Shown: positions 8,063-17,048 of the stretch, one piece after another
Position numbering within the stretch: the first letter of the stretch is position 1
Layout of the letters: each line of letters begins with the position of its first letter
Origin: Acinetobacter baylyi DSM 14961 = CIP 107474
GTDB taxonomy: Bacteria; Pseudomonadota; Gammaproteobacteria; Pseudomonadales; Moraxellaceae
Length of the DNA: 64,000 bases
Reading direction: 5' to 3'
Assembly: GCF_000368685.1 (NCBI RefSeq)
Contig: NZ_KB849626.1
Span: 356,476-420,475 of the forward strand
Translations under genes and position numbers: made by a program
The notes under the pieces: model-generated
What the model saw: only the letters and a program-made list of their open reading frames with translations
Told to the model about the DNA's origin: nothing
The model's database searches: none

Positions 8063-9175
8063 TTAAAGCTTGGTCTGGTCATCCAAATCATCGTAGATCA
8101 GGGTCGCTTTGGGCACTGGTTCAGGTTCAATATTTTCATGCAGCCATTCACGCCAGATCGCAAGTAAAATGGCTAAAATCACTGGCCCAATAAATAGTCC
8201 GACCAAACCAAAACTTGCTAATCCTCCCAACACACCAAACATAATAAGCAGAAATGGAATTTGAGTTGCACCTGAAATGACCAGGGGACGAATTACATTA
8301 TCTGAAGTACTGACAATACATACGCCCCAGAGCATGACACCAATTGCCCCCATCATTTGGCCTTGCGAAAATAACCATAAAGCCACAGAGGTATAGGCAA
8401 GTGGGGTACCAAAAGGAATCAGTGCCAATAAAAAGGTTACAATGGTTAACACCATTGGATTAGGGACACCTGCAACGAAATAACTGAGTCCTGCCAGAAT
8501 CGCCTGTGCGACTGCGGTCAGTCCTACACCATACACAACTGCACGAGTAGTTTCTGAAATGGTATCCATATAATGGTGAATACGCGGGCCAATGACCATT
8601 TCGAGTGCCTTACTGACCTGATTCAAAATGGTATGTCCATCTCGGTAGAAAAAGAATAATGACAGCAAAGCAAAGCATAGCTTGACTAGGTTTTTACTGA
8701 TCTCACTGAGTACAAAGCGGCCATAACCCATGTGGCTTTGAATCCACAATGATAAATTTTGAGTGAGATTGCTAGGATTGGTATTGATTTCATTGAGTAT
8801 ACGGGTGATTTCATTGCCCACTAGCGGGAGCTCGCGGATAAAATCAGGTGCGCTTAAATGTCCAGAGAAAATCTGCTGCTGTAATTCAATAAATAGATTA
8901 CGTCCCTCATGTTGTAGCATAAATACGGCAAAAGTTAGTGGAATACCAATGACCAGAATAATCAGGCTGATCATGAGGGTTGCACTCAGATTGGGACGAT
9001 TTTCTCCGCAAAAACGTTGAATACCGATATAAATTGGCCAGGTCATATAAGCAATAATCGCGGCCCACACTACAGGAACAATAAAATACTTCAGGATATG
9101 GAAACCAAGAAGTAGCAGGATAATTAATAATCCAAATAATAAAGCTCGTTGTATGGTTGGCGCGTATTGTTGCAC
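8063..9175 (-). CDS. AI-2E family transporter / permease (YdiK-like)
   Basis: A 370-residue integral membrane protein with about eight helices: two at the N-terminus (residues 10-45), one near 60-85, a large soluble loop (about 90-150), then paired hydrophobic segments to about 345. The loop and the conserved late helices (LLIMFGVLGGLASFGLVGLF near 305-325) are typical of the AI-2E exporter/permease family, which includes TqsA, YdiK and PerM. Members export diverse solutes or act as cation antiporters; the substrate here is not predictable. The C-terminal tail is short and acidic. No operon partner. Confidence 0.8.
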   Translation of the reverse strand: MQQYAPTIQRALLFGLLIILLLLGFHILKYFIVPVVWAAIIAYMTWPIYIGIQRFCGENRPNLSATLMISLIILVIGIPLTFAVFMLQHEGRNLFIELQQQIFSGHLSAPDFIRELPLVGNEITRILNEINTNPSNLTQNLSLWIQSHMGYGRFVLSEISKNLVKLCFALLSLFFFYRDGHTILNQVSKALEMVIGPRIHHYMDTISETTRAVVYGVGLTAVAQAILAGLSYFVAGVPNPMVLTIVTFLLALIPFGTPLAYTSVALWLFSQGQMMGAIGVMLWGVCIVSTSDNVIRPLVISGATQIPFLLIMFGVLGGLASFGLVGLFIGPVILAILLAIWREWLHENIEPEPVPKATLIYDDLDDQTKL

Positions 9176-9301
9176 AGAACTCTCTAAATGAATAATGACA
9201 GGGCCAAATCATATTAACTGAAAAATATACACTGGCAAATCATCAGTTGGTTTTATTACGTAGTCAAAGTTACATCATGTTATCGTTTTAAAATCAGAAA
9301 T

Positions 9302-9946
9302 TTAAAACCATTTAGACGGGTCATCAACCAAGGCATCAAGTAGTGGTTGCCATTGCTCTTGCATCTGTAAAAAGTTTTTCTGGCTTTTATCAAAAATAGA
9401 TAAACCTTGCATTGCCAGTTGACTATATGCGCTGCGTTCAGAAATTGAGGCAATAGGGCTCTGCTCGATTTTTTCAAAAAATTGCTGAATATCTTTATTG
9501 CTGGCACTATTCGGTTTCATTCGATTGGCAAGTAACAAAATATCCACTTTACCTTTGCGAATCCGCTTAATATCGTGAATGTCCTTTAGAAAACGCTTGG
9601 TACTGTCGATATCAAAAAAAGAAGGTTGCAATGGAGTGACAATGGCGTGTGACTCACTAATCAGTTGCTGGGCCTGATCATCAGAAAGTGCACCTGGTGC
9701 ATCAATAATTAAATAATCCAGTCCTTTAGGGGCTTCACCTACCGATTTTTCATGACGCCAGTCCAGACTTTGAATTGCAACCGCTGTATCTGGTCGTTGT
9801 TTTAGCCATTGTCGAGCTGATTTCTGATTGTCTGCATCGGCCAGTGCCACACTATAGCCTTTTTTTGCCAATGCTGAAGCTAACGTGATCGCTGTAATTG
9901 TTTTGCCGCAACCGCCTTTTTGATTTGCTATAAGTATCGTTTTCAT
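9302..9946 (-). CDS. orphan ParA/MinD-family ATPase
   Basis: A 214-residue ATPase beginning with a strand and the deviant Walker A motif KGGCGKT at residues 10-16, followed by the DADNQKSAR segment (switch I region) and YLIIDAPGAL (Walker B-like, near 75). ParA proteins dimerise on ATP and position DNA, plasmids or protein complexes. No parB lies nearby, so this is not the chromosomal parAB locus; a cargo-positioning role is inferred. ATG 9946 is chosen because an AGGCAGG-like site precedes it and the motif then sits at the usual distance; a TTG at 10015 would add 23 residues with no family match. It is divergent from the nuclease-fold protein at 10067. Confidence 0.8.
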   Translation of the reverse strand: MKTILIANQKGGCGKTITAITLASALAKKGYSVALADADNQKSARQWLKQRPDTAVAIQSLDWRHEKSVGEAPKGLDYLIIDAPGALSDDQAQQLISESHAIVTPLQPSFFDIDSTKRFLKDIHDIKRIRKGKVDILLLANRMKPNSASNKDIQQFFEKIEQSPIASISERSAYSQLAMQGLSIFDKSQKNFLQMQEQWQPLLDALVDDPSKWF

Positions 9947-10066
9947 GCCTGCCTGGTTCTCTAAATCCCAAATTAGATTAGCATTTTTTTTGCTGCTTAT
10001 GGTTACACATGACAAAAGTGTTTGGCTTATTTAAAGTGGGAGACAAAATTTACAATAGGAAGAACG

Positions 10067-10537
10067 ATGTCGATCTGGATGGCAATGCTGATTGGGGCGT
10101 GTATTGGGGTGGTGATCACGACCTTGATCCTCTCAAACAGTCGAAATGGTCGGATCAAGGCCGAGTATGAACAATATATTGCCGAACTGGAACTTGAGCA
10201 TCAGCAGGCATTAATGGCGGCACAGAAGCGCAGTGTAAATACCAGTCGTGCTGTACTCAAAGGTAAAATGGCAGAACAGCTTGCGCCTATATTGCCAGAA
10301 TTTCGCTATCTCCCCAGCGACGCTAAATTTTTGGGTGATCCTGTCGATTATATTGTATTTGATGGTTATACCGATTTTAGAGATGGCGAGGGACAAGCAG
10401 AAGATATTGATGTCGTGTTAATCGATATTAAAAGTGGTCAAGCCCGTTTAACCAAAGGGCAGCAAGCCATTGCCGAAGCGATTCGTGCGGGACGTGTTCG
10501 TTTTGAAACGCTCAGGATTGATTTTGATGATACCTAA
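10067..10537 (+). CDS. membrane-anchored Holliday-junction-resolvase-related (PD-(D/E)XK-like) protein
   Basis: A 156-residue protein. Residues 4-22 form one membrane helix, followed by a short coiled-coil-like acidic helix. The C-terminal domain contains GDPVDYIVFDGYTD and DVVLIDIKSGQARLT, which fit the endonuclease-related family near archaeal Holliday junction resolvase (PF10107-like), with an acid, a D-x-K core and the following GQARLTKGQQAI helix. Cutting activity is inferred from the fold only. AGGA six bases upstream of ATG 10067 supports this start; an upstream ATT-type extension does not. It is divergent from the orphan ParA. Confidence 0.65.
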   Translation: MSIWMAMLIGACIGVVITTLILSNSRNGRIKAEYEQYIAELELEHQQALMAAQKRSVNTSRAVLKGKMAEQLAPILPEFRYLPSDAKFLGDPVDYIVFDGYTDFRDGEGQAEDIDVVLIDIKSGQARLTKGQQAIAEAIRAGRVRFETLRIDFDDT

Positions 10538-10657
10538 AACCTTCCACGAAATTACGTCATGTTGTTACTAAAATATGCTGTTTTTTCAATAAACGCTACT
10601 TAGTATTTTATTAATATAAATGGCAAAGCGACATGTTTTAAAAAGTTGAGGAATACT

Positions 10658-11218
10658 ATGCACAAGCGCTTAATGATCGGGTTATGTGCTGCACTATGGT
10701 TTGGGCAAGCCAGTGCATCTAACTCAATTGAATATAATATTGCCCGAGGACTCGCGCCAGAGGCCAAAGGGCAGTCTATTTCTGTATTAAAGCCTTTTTA
10801 TGGTGATTTCCGTATTTTGGGTTCTAAACAGTATCAGCATGACGAGCAAGCCAAATTTTCACCCATTGATTACGCAGTAAGTTGGGGACTGTTCGCACAT
10901 CCTGATATCGCTTCACAAATCAAGATTAATCAATACGATCGTTACTTAAACTGGAGTATGCGAACTGTACCTGTTCCACCTGCGCAAGCTCTTAAGCTCG
11001 TGTCGAACATGCATATTATTCCTGCCAGTCCCGAAATTGCCAAACAAATTACTCAAGTCAAGCGGGGTGATCTGGTTCGTTTGAAAGGTGATCTGGTTGA
11101 AATTAAAGATAACAATCTGGTTTGGACATCTTCACTCTCACCTGGTGGTGTTGGCGATGGTGCCTGCGAGGTATTTCGGGTGAATTCTATCCAATGGATT
11201 GAACGCGAGAAAATATGA
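10658..11218 (+). CDS. secreted hypothetical protein
   Basis: I do not recognise this protein. It has 186 residues with a cleavable signal peptide (HKRLMIGLCAALWFGQASAS, likely cut after ASA), so it is exported. The mature part is a mixed alpha/beta sequence with several conserved-looking hydrophobic turns (KPFYGDFRILGSKQY, DYAVSWGLFA) and ends with a cysteine-containing stretch near GDGACEVFRVN. AGGA five bases before ATG 10658 marks the start. The inverted repeat at 11215-11248 overlaps its stop codon and is probably its terminator. A single gene between the nuclease-fold protein and a convergent lipoprotein. Confidence 0.65.
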   Translation: MHKRLMIGLCAALWFGQASASNSIEYNIARGLAPEAKGQSISVLKPFYGDFRILGSKQYQHDEQAKFSPIDYAVSWGLFAHPDIASQIKINQYDRYLNWSMRTVPVPPAQALKLVSNMHIIPASPEIAKQITQVKRGDLVRLKGDLVEIKDNNLVWTSSLSPGGVGDGACEVFRVNSIQWIEREKI

Positions 11219-11248
11219 CCTGAAACTTAATGATTTGATTCAGGTCAT
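11215..11248. terminator. hairpin between convergent genes
   Basis: ATGACCTGAA at 11215-11224 (including a stop codon) pairs with TTCAGGTCAT at 11239-11248. A modest T-rich run follows on the plus strand at 11255-11261. It probably serves the gene ending at 11218 and may serve the convergent lipoprotein gene. Confidence 0.6.
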
Positions 11249-11260
11249 CCTCGTATATTT

Positions 11261-11815
11261 TTAGGATTTAGGGGTCAAACTGCTTTTCCAGTGTCTGAGC
11301 TGCTCTTGAGCATGTAAGAAATCACCGAGTCCTTGCGTAGTGGGTGAGGCTGAAGTTTGACTAGCAGCTGAGCTGGTATCTGTGTTCTGATAAATTTTAG
11401 CCTGATTTTCCCAGTATTGATAAAACAACCCCTGAATATAACGGCCTTGTTCGGTTTTTAAATCGAGGGCTTTTAGCATCTGCATGGCAGAATGTACGGT
11501 ATCTCGTTTACGGGTACGTTCAAATTCTGCGGTCAAGTCACCATTTTTTTGCATCTTGACCAGCTCCGCTTCCATTTCATCATTCATCTCTGAAAAACGA
11601 CGATCAAAATCTTCCAGAATCGCAACATCATGCGCATCTTCTGGTGTGGCAGCAAAGGTTTTGACTGGTGGCGTTTGTAACTCTTTCATGGTGTTTTGCT
11701 GCTGGGAGCTTGTTTGTTCGGTGTCCGTTTTTTCTTGATTTTTATGACAGGCAGTTAACATCAGTGCCGAACCGATGACCATAGCCAATGTGACGGGTTT
11801 GAATTTGTATCTCAT
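11261..11815 (-). CDS. hypothetical lipoprotein
   Basis: A 184-residue exported lipoprotein of unknown role. The N-terminus has basic residues, a hydrophobic stretch and the lipobox LTAC at about residues 20-23, so Cys23 should be lipidated. The mature part starts with a long polar, Gln/Thr/Glu-rich linker, then helical segments (DFDRRFSEMNDEMEAELVKM), then a Ser/Thr/Ala-rich low-complexity segment near 155. AGGA lies just upstream of ATG 11815. No domain is recognised. Convergent with the preceding secreted protein gene. Confidence 0.7.
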   Translation of the reverse strand: MRYKFKPVTLAMVIGSALMLTACHKNQEKTDTEQTSSQQQNTMKELQTPPVKTFAATPEDAHDVAILEDFDRRFSEMNDEMEAELVKMQKNGDLTAEFERTRKRDTVHSAMQMLKALDLKTEQGRYIQGLFYQYWENQAKIYQNTDTSSAASQTSASPTTQGLGDFLHAQEQLRHWKSSLTPKS

Positions 11816-11839
11816 AAGGGTATCCTGTGTCGGTTTTAT

Positions 11840-12610
11840 TTATATTTTTTTAAAATCATATGCATAAGTAATGTAAGGGAAATCAATCTGATCAGTGGGT
11901 TGTTTACCTGTACATTCAAAGACAATATGTTCAAATTGTTGTTTGAGTTGCTGTTGCTGTGCTTCAGGCATTGCGGCAATAAAGCTGGTTGAAAGTAGGC
12001 GTTGGCTTACGACCTGCTCGACAGTTCCTGTATGTACGTGTGAAAAAACACGCGCATGTTCAAGCTTAAATAAGTGTTGGTGTTCGAAAGCCTTTTTCCA
12101 TTCACCACTATGATAGCGTGGCGTATCTCCCTCGAAGGTCATTAGCATGTCGGCTATTTGTTTTACCCAGTCAATATTTTCATCACGCTGATTCCAGATC
12201 AATCCCAAATGCCCTGAAGGTTTTAGTAATTGATAAATTTCATTTAAGCTTTCAATATTGGCAAACCAGTGAAATGATTGCGCACAGAGCACAGCATCAA
12301 TGCTTTCTGACTCAAGTGGAATATTGGTACTTTGTGCTTGAAGCACCTTGATATCAGGATGTGCGGTCTGTAATTGTTGCAGCATTTCATGCACCGGTTC
12401 TACCGCCACAATGTCAGTGGTGACTTGTTTTAAGTAGGGTAGAAATTTGCCTGTGCCTGCGCCTAAATCAACAACCTTTGAATATTTGTTTAATCGTAAG
12501 TCTTGCTTTAGCCACTCCACCACCGCTTGAGGATAATTAGGACGAGCATGTTGATATAGCTCTGCGGCTTGGCTAAAACCCTGTTGTGCAGCATGATGAA
12601 CCTGATTCAT
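11840..12610 (-). CDS. class I SAM-dependent methyltransferase
   Basis: A 256-residue protein with the class I methyltransferase core. Motif I VVDLGAGTGKFLPYL lies near residues 47-61, the acidic end of strand 2 in VAVEPVHEM near 72, and VLCAQSFHWF, a motif typical of the ubiE-like/Methyltransf_11 group, near 108. The HWF segment is common in small-molecule and trans-aconitate-like methyltransferases. The substrate cannot be told. It lies 24 bases upstream of the lipoprotein gene on the same strand, so the two may be co-transcribed. Confidence 0.8.
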   Translation of the reverse strand: MNQVHHAAQQGFSQAAELYQHARPNYPQAVVEWLKQDLRLNKYSKVVDLGAGTGKFLPYLKQVTTDIVAVEPVHEMLQQLQTAHPDIKVLQAQSTNIPLESESIDAVLCAQSFHWFANIESLNEIYQLLKPSGHLGLIWNQRDENIDWVKQIADMLMTFEGDTPRYHSGEWKKAFEHQHLFKLEHARVFSHVHTGTVEQVVSQRLLSTSFIAAMPEAQQQQLKQQFEHIVFECTGKQPTDQIDFPYITYAYDFKKI

Positions 12611-12820
12611 GGTTGGCTACTCTTTATTGAAGACCATAAAAATAGACATATTGATTATCCTATTATAGAAATATCAGGATCAGTATCGTGTGAAATAGCA
12701 TTTTTAATACAAATTGACAGGCCTCTTCACAGCGTGATATCCAAAGACTACTGGGGTTAGCAGACGGTTCATGGCATGATAGAACCAAAATTAAAGATAG
12801 AGACGGCGCAGACCAATCCC

Positions 12821-13669
12821 ATGAGCATAGAAAAAAATATTCCAGATTTAATCCTTCACGACGGACATTCAATTCCTGCATTAGGATTTGGAACTTATAC
12901 ATTAAAAGGTCAGCAGGGCGTAGACACGATGCTTCGGGCTTTAGGGCATGGCTATCGCATGCTGGATTCTGCGTTTAATTATGAAAATGAAGGTGCTGTA
13001 GGAGCAGCGGTACGGCAGTCGGGTCTGTTACGAGATGAGATCTTTATCACTTCAAAGTTGCCAGGTCGACATCATGCTTATGATAAAGCAATGGAAACCA
13101 TTGAAGAATCTTTATACCGTATGCAATTTGACTATCTGGATCTGTATTTAATTCATTGGCCAAATCCACAACAGGGTTTATATATTGAAGCATGGCAAGC
13201 TTTAATTGATGCTCAGAAAAAAGGTTATATCCGTTCGATTGGCGTAAGCAACTTTTTACCCAAGCACATCGAAACCTTACGCCGTGAAACAGGAGTTATT
13301 CCTGTGATCAATCAGGTCGAGTTACATCCTTATTTTAATCAGGCCGAGCAAAGAGCATATGATGAGTCTCAGCAGATCATAACGATGGCATGGAGCCCAC
13401 TTGGACGAGCAAAGGCAATTTTAGATGATGCTGTGTTAAAACAGATTGCTCAGGAGACGTCTCGTACAGTGGTACAAGTGGTTTTAAGATGGCAAGTGCA
13501 GATGGGGGTGATTCCAATTCCAAAAGCAGCCAGTGATCAGAATCAAATGGCCAATCAGGCGATTTTTGATTTTAGCCTTTCGGATGATCAAGTCCAGCGA
13601 ATTAATGCCTTAACATGTGCTGACGGACGGATTCGCAATCAGGATCCAGCAGTTTATGAAGAGTTTTAA
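12821..13669 (+). CDS. aldo/keto reductase
   Basis: A 282-residue AKR-family (beta/alpha)8 barrel using NADPH to reduce aldehydes or ketones. The catalytic tetrad is visible: Asp and Tyr in DSAFNYENE, Lys in TSKLPGRHH and His in LIHWPNP. The fold signatures SIGVSNFLPKHIE and VINQVELHPYFNQ follow. The cofactor-binding segment IPIPKAAS lies near the C-terminus and corresponds to the IPKS motif. Similar to 2,5-diketo-D-gluconate reductases. The start is uncertain: ATG 12821 fits the family length, while ATG 12776 would add 15 residues; neither has a strong ribosome-binding site. Monocistronic. Confidence 0.8.
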   Translation: MSIEKNIPDLILHDGHSIPALGFGTYTLKGQQGVDTMLRALGHGYRMLDSAFNYENEGAVGAAVRQSGLLRDEIFITSKLPGRHHAYDKAMETIEESLYRMQFDYLDLYLIHWPNPQQGLYIEAWQALIDAQKKGYIRSIGVSNFLPKHIETLRRETGVIPVINQVELHPYFNQAEQRAYDESQQIITMAWSPLGRAKAILDDAVLKQIAQETSRTVVQVVLRWQVQMGVIPIPKAASDQNQMANQAIFDFSLSDDQVQRINALTCADGRIRNQDPAVYEEF

Positions 13670-13829
13670 CGCAACACAAAATCGGGCATCAATGGCAAGA
13701 TTTTCACAATGTGTCATCTTTTGCCCTGTTTTATCTACAATACCCTTATAGAATAAGCGATTTAGCCATTCTGTGCATTTGCTTGCATAAATGCAAAATG
13801 AACATTGGTCTTAATTTTTCGGTGCCTCC

Positions 13830-15095
13830 ATGGATAAACAAATAATTTTTGAAGATGATCACATCCGTGTCATTTTTCTCAAAGGCAGTTCGAGCGAGCT
13901 GGTCATTTCATTTGGTGATCTGATTACCCGTGCCAAAGGTTTGTCCATCAATGCCGAGAAATCTTTGGTGAAATATGATTACAACGTGCTTGGCATTATG
14001 CCCAAGTTAAAATCATGGTTTCCCGAAGCCTCAATGCAAAACATGATGCAACAGGTTGCTCCTATTTTAGCTGACTTTTCCAGAATTGTAGGGTATGGCG
14101 GTTCAATGGGCGGTTATGCTGCAATTAAATATTCAGGCTTATTAAAAATGAATCGTGTGATTGCATTTGTACCGCAATATACGATTGATCCACAGGAAGT
14201 TGAAGATCGTCGTTATGCCGAGTTTTTTGATGTAAATATCCATCGGGATATGCAGATCCAGACTCAGGATGTATCGGAGCAGGCAGAATATATTATTGTG
14301 TATGATCCTTACTATCACGAGGACCGCGAGCATTATCGCAAGATTAAAAAGATCTTACCGCAGCTCATGACATTGCATCTTCCATTTACTGGGCATGAAG
14401 CGTTATCGGTACTGGCAAGTTCTAGTTTGCTCAATGATTTTATTCGGCATCCATTAGAGCAGCGCTATTTTTATCAGCAGATGCGCAGTGTCAAAAAGAA
14501 CAGTAAGTTCTACTATCGTACCGTCATTAATAATTTAATGTCGCGTCACAGCGCAGCTCTGGGGCGTATTTTACGCAGTAATGATCTTCATCTGGATGAT
14601 CAGTATCTGGATGCCAATCTTAAGCAACTGATTACTCGCGTTATGCTGAATCGTCGTCAGGTGACAGAGCAGGATCTGCAAAAGCTGGGCATTAAAGTCA
14701 ATCTGTCGCAGGCGACCAATAATCATTTGCAGGATCATTATACCAATCAGGTGGTTTTTAATTTAATTAGCCATAAGATTGAGTGTTATCCGCAAGAGGC
14801 TGTGCTTCGTAATAATAAATATCTGATTGCTGTTGAAGCCAAAATGAGTGGACTGGTCAAGATTGAGATTAATGGCGAACGTTATCTGGTGGTGATGAAT
14901 GACCGTCGTGTCACCAAACTGTTTAAAGAACATGAAACATTGACGCCAGATATGAGTCCAATTGTGATTAAGAAATACCCAGACTATTATGTTTTAAGTT
15001 ATAAAAACTTAAATTTAAGCAGTGACGAGCATGGTTTATGCAGCTTTGTTGAAGGGTCAGTCAACGATGAAGCAAAGTTTCATGCAGTACAATAA
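13830..15095 (+). CDS. alpha/beta-hydrolase-like protein with unassigned C-terminal domain
   Basis: A 421-residue cytoplasmic protein. The segment GYGGSMGGYAAIKYS near residues 90-104 is a nucleophile elbow (GxSxGG) of an alpha/beta hydrolase, and a histidine in FTGHEAL near 188 fits the catalytic His. An acid in VYDPYYHED near 155-165 could complete the triad. After about residue 210 the sequence changes to a helical region and then a C-terminal beta-rich part (about 300-410) that I cannot assign. No signal peptide. The usual substrates of this type are unknown. It is followed by a strong terminator at 15111-15139. Confidence 0.6.
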   Translation: MDKQIIFEDDHIRVIFLKGSSSELVISFGDLITRAKGLSINAEKSLVKYDYNVLGIMPKLKSWFPEASMQNMMQQVAPILADFSRIVGYGGSMGGYAAIKYSGLLKMNRVIAFVPQYTIDPQEVEDRRYAEFFDVNIHRDMQIQTQDVSEQAEYIIVYDPYYHEDREHYRKIKKILPQLMTLHLPFTGHEALSVLASSSLLNDFIRHPLEQRYFYQQMRSVKKNSKFYYRTVINNLMSRHSAALGRILRSNDLHLDDQYLDANLKQLITRVMLNRRQVTEQDLQKLGIKVNLSQATNNHLQDHYTNQVVFNLISHKIECYPQEAVLRNNKYLIAVEAKMSGLVKIEINGERYLVVMNDRRVTKLFKEHETLTPDMSPIVIKKYPDYYVLSYKNLNLSSDEHGLCSFVEGSVNDEAKFHAVQ

Positions 15096-15110
15096 AGCGT
15101 AATTTAAATA

Positions 15111-15139
15111 AAAAAGGGACGAAAAATCGTCCCTTTTTT
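15111..15139. terminator. bidirectional rho-independent terminator
   Basis: AAAAAGGGACGA (15111-15122) pairs with TCGTCCCTTTTT (15127-15138), giving a GC-core stem with A-run and T-run flanks. It serves the hydrolase gene on the plus strand and the secreted protein gene on the minus strand. Confidence 0.9.
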
Positions 15140-15179
15140 ATGTTGATCAGATCAATAAATCCAATACTTTGCTAATGGC

Positions 15180-15758
15180 TTACTGACCCACGCCGACTTG
15201 CGTTTTAACACCTACATTACGTGGTGATACATTGGCATCAACACCTGCATTGGCATTTACTGAACCCACTTTGATACCTGCCTGAGTATTTGCGTTTACG
15301 CCTGTTTTGGCTTTAGCATGGTGTTTAGCTTCAGACTGTTTCTTCTTGGTATTCCAATGCGATTCAGCTTTGGCCTTTTCTTTAGCAGCAAATTTTTCAG
15401 TGCCGTTTACTGCTTTTTTGGTTCCACTTTTGGTATCTTGCCAAGCCTGTTCGCTTTTATCTCCGACTTTCTCTGCCACATTGACGGTTTTATCTTTGGC
15501 ATCAACAGCGAAGTCGTGTGTTTTGTGTGCGACATGACTACCTGCATCCACAGTTGCATCAGTGGCTTTAACAGCGGTTGAATGAACAGCATGCGCAGTA
15601 TCGGTCACGCCATTTTTTACCCCACTGCCGATACGGTTCAAGAGGCCACCAGATTCTACTTGTGCATTGGCGCCGACATCGACAGAGGCATTGCCTGCAA
15701 ATACGGTAGCAGAAGCAAGAATACTTGCGGTTAAAATTGCAGATTTCATCATTTTCAT
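15180..15758 (-). CDS. secreted LEA/apolipoprotein-like helical protein
   Basis: A 192-residue exported protein. Residues 1-22 are a signal peptide ending in VFA before GNAS. The centre (about 45-145) is a continuous run of Lys, Ala, Asp, Thr and His with periodic hydrophobics (TVNVAEKVGDKSEQAWQDT), as in amphipathic late-embryogenesis-abundant or apolipoprotein-like helices. The N- and C-terminal parts carry Gly/Asn/Val repeats such as VNANTQAGIKVG and VDANVSP. The WQDTK motif recurs in the secreted protein at 17049-17540, so the two are likely paralogues. AAGGAT upstream of ATG 15758 supports the start. A stress or envelope role is a guess. Confidence 0.7.
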   Translation of the reverse strand: MKMMKSAILTASILASATVFAGNASVDVGANAQVESGGLLNRIGSGVKNGVTDTAHAVHSTAVKATDATVDAGSHVAHKTHDFAVDAKDKTVNVAEKVGDKSEQAWQDTKSGTKKAVNGTEKFAAKEKAKAESHWNTKKKQSEAKHHAKAKTGVNANTQAGIKVGSVNANAGVDANVSPRNVGVKTQVGVGQ

Positions 15759-16082
15759 TTTTCTATCCTTTTGTAAATCCACCTACGTGATGAACATGAC
15801 ATAGTAGGTGAACGACAGCCGTATCATATGCAAAAATTTTGATGTTGTGTGAAATAAATCAAAAAAATTACAAGCAGTTAACAGCATGATCAAACTTGCG
15901 GAGAAATCATGAAGAACAGAAAAATACGATTTTTAATCCTCATGCAAATTCTATAGCTAAATAAAAATCCGCTTGACGCATTGTATTTTCAGTCGGATAG
16001 TCATGATCTATGTATGAACAAAGTTTGCCAGCAAATAAAGAGCAGACGTTATTTTCTTCATAAATTTACAAAAGAGTCGAAG

Positions 16083-17045
16083 ATGAGTTTGAATGCAGCA
16101 TTTTTAGATTACGGTTCGCTAGACATGAATGATCTGGATTTTAGTCCGTTGCAAGCATGTTTTAATGATCTACAGCTTTATTCTGCGAGTACTCCAGATC
16201 AGGTTATCCCTCGTTTAAAGGATGTTCAGGTCGCAATTACCAATAAAGTCGTTATTAATGCCGAAGCATTAACACGGCTTCCCAAGCTCAAACTGATTTT
16301 GGTCTCTGCAACAGGTACCAATAATGTTGATTTGAGGGCTGCCAAAGCACAGGGCATTGTGGTATGTAACTGTCAGGGCTACGGGACAGCTTCGGTGGCT
16401 CAACATACGCTCACCTTAATGCTGGCTCTTGCGACCTCGCTGCTGCGTTACGACCATGCTGTAGCACAAGGGCGTTGGCAGCAGGCATCACAGTTTTGTT
16501 TTTTGGATTATCCAATTATTGAATTATCTGGAAAAACACTCGGGATTGTTGGATATGGCGAGCTTGGGAAAGAGGTGGCGCGTTTAGCTCAAGCCTTTGG
16601 TATGAAAATACTCATTGCCAATTTGCCTCAGCGTCCAAAACATGAAGACCGCTTGGAGCTTGAAGCACTTCTGCCACAGGTAGATTTCCTGAGTTTACAT
16701 TGCCCATTGACTGAACACACTCAGCATTTAATTGATGCTCACGCTTTTGCACTCATGAAGCCAAGTGCATTTCTGATTAACTGCGCACGTGGTGGCATCG
16801 TGCATGAACAAGCTTTACTCGATGCTCTAAAGCAGGGGAGAATTGCAGGGGCCGCGACAGATGTTTTGAGTATCGAACCACCAAAAAACGGCAATCCTTT
16901 GCTTGATGAAAAATTACCCAATCTGATTATTACCCCACATTCGGCATGGGGAAGTGTTCAGTCTCGACAACGTATGGTTGAGCAACTGGCTGAAAATGCA
17001 AAAGCGTTTAGTATTGGTCAGACCATACGTCAGGTCAATGCCTAA
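16083..17045 (+). CDS. hprA: D-2-hydroxyacid dehydrogenase (glycerate dehydrogenase-like)
   Basis: A 320-residue NAD(H)-dependent dehydrogenase. The nucleotide-binding motif GYGELGKEVARLA lies near residues 158-170. The catalytic residues are in place: Arg in NCARGGIVHE near 236, Glu in SIEPPK near 265 and His in ITPHSAWGS near 283. The pattern matches hydroxypyruvate/glycerate dehydrogenases of the HprA kind, which interconvert hydroxypyruvate and D-glycerate; ATG 16083 gives the typical length of about 320. An upstream in-frame extension of 34 residues (from 15981) has no family match. It lies between the two LEA-like secreted protein genes. Confidence 0.85.
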   Translation: MSLNAAFLDYGSLDMNDLDFSPLQACFNDLQLYSASTPDQVIPRLKDVQVAITNKVVINAEALTRLPKLKLILVSATGTNNVDLRAAKAQGIVVCNCQGYGTASVAQHTLTLMLALATSLLRYDHAVAQGRWQQASQFCFLDYPIIELSGKTLGIVGYGELGKEVARLAQAFGMKILIANLPQRPKHEDRLELEALLPQVDFLSLHCPLTEHTQHLIDAHAFALMKPSAFLINCARGGIVHEQALLDALKQGRIAGAATDVLSIEPPKNGNPLLDEKLPNLIITPHSAWGSVQSRQRMVEQLAENAKAFSIGQTIRQVNA

Positions 17046-17048
17046 GAA

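Noticed and set aside
12663..12902. A small minus-strand gene overlapping the start of the aldo/keto reductase.
   Set aside because: It lies opposite the promoter and coding start of a clear gene, and has no ribosome-binding site or recognisable product.
15981..16082. Upstream extension of the 2-hydroxyacid dehydrogenase.
   Set aside because: No family homology and no ribosome-binding site; ATG 16083 gives the usual length of 320 residues.
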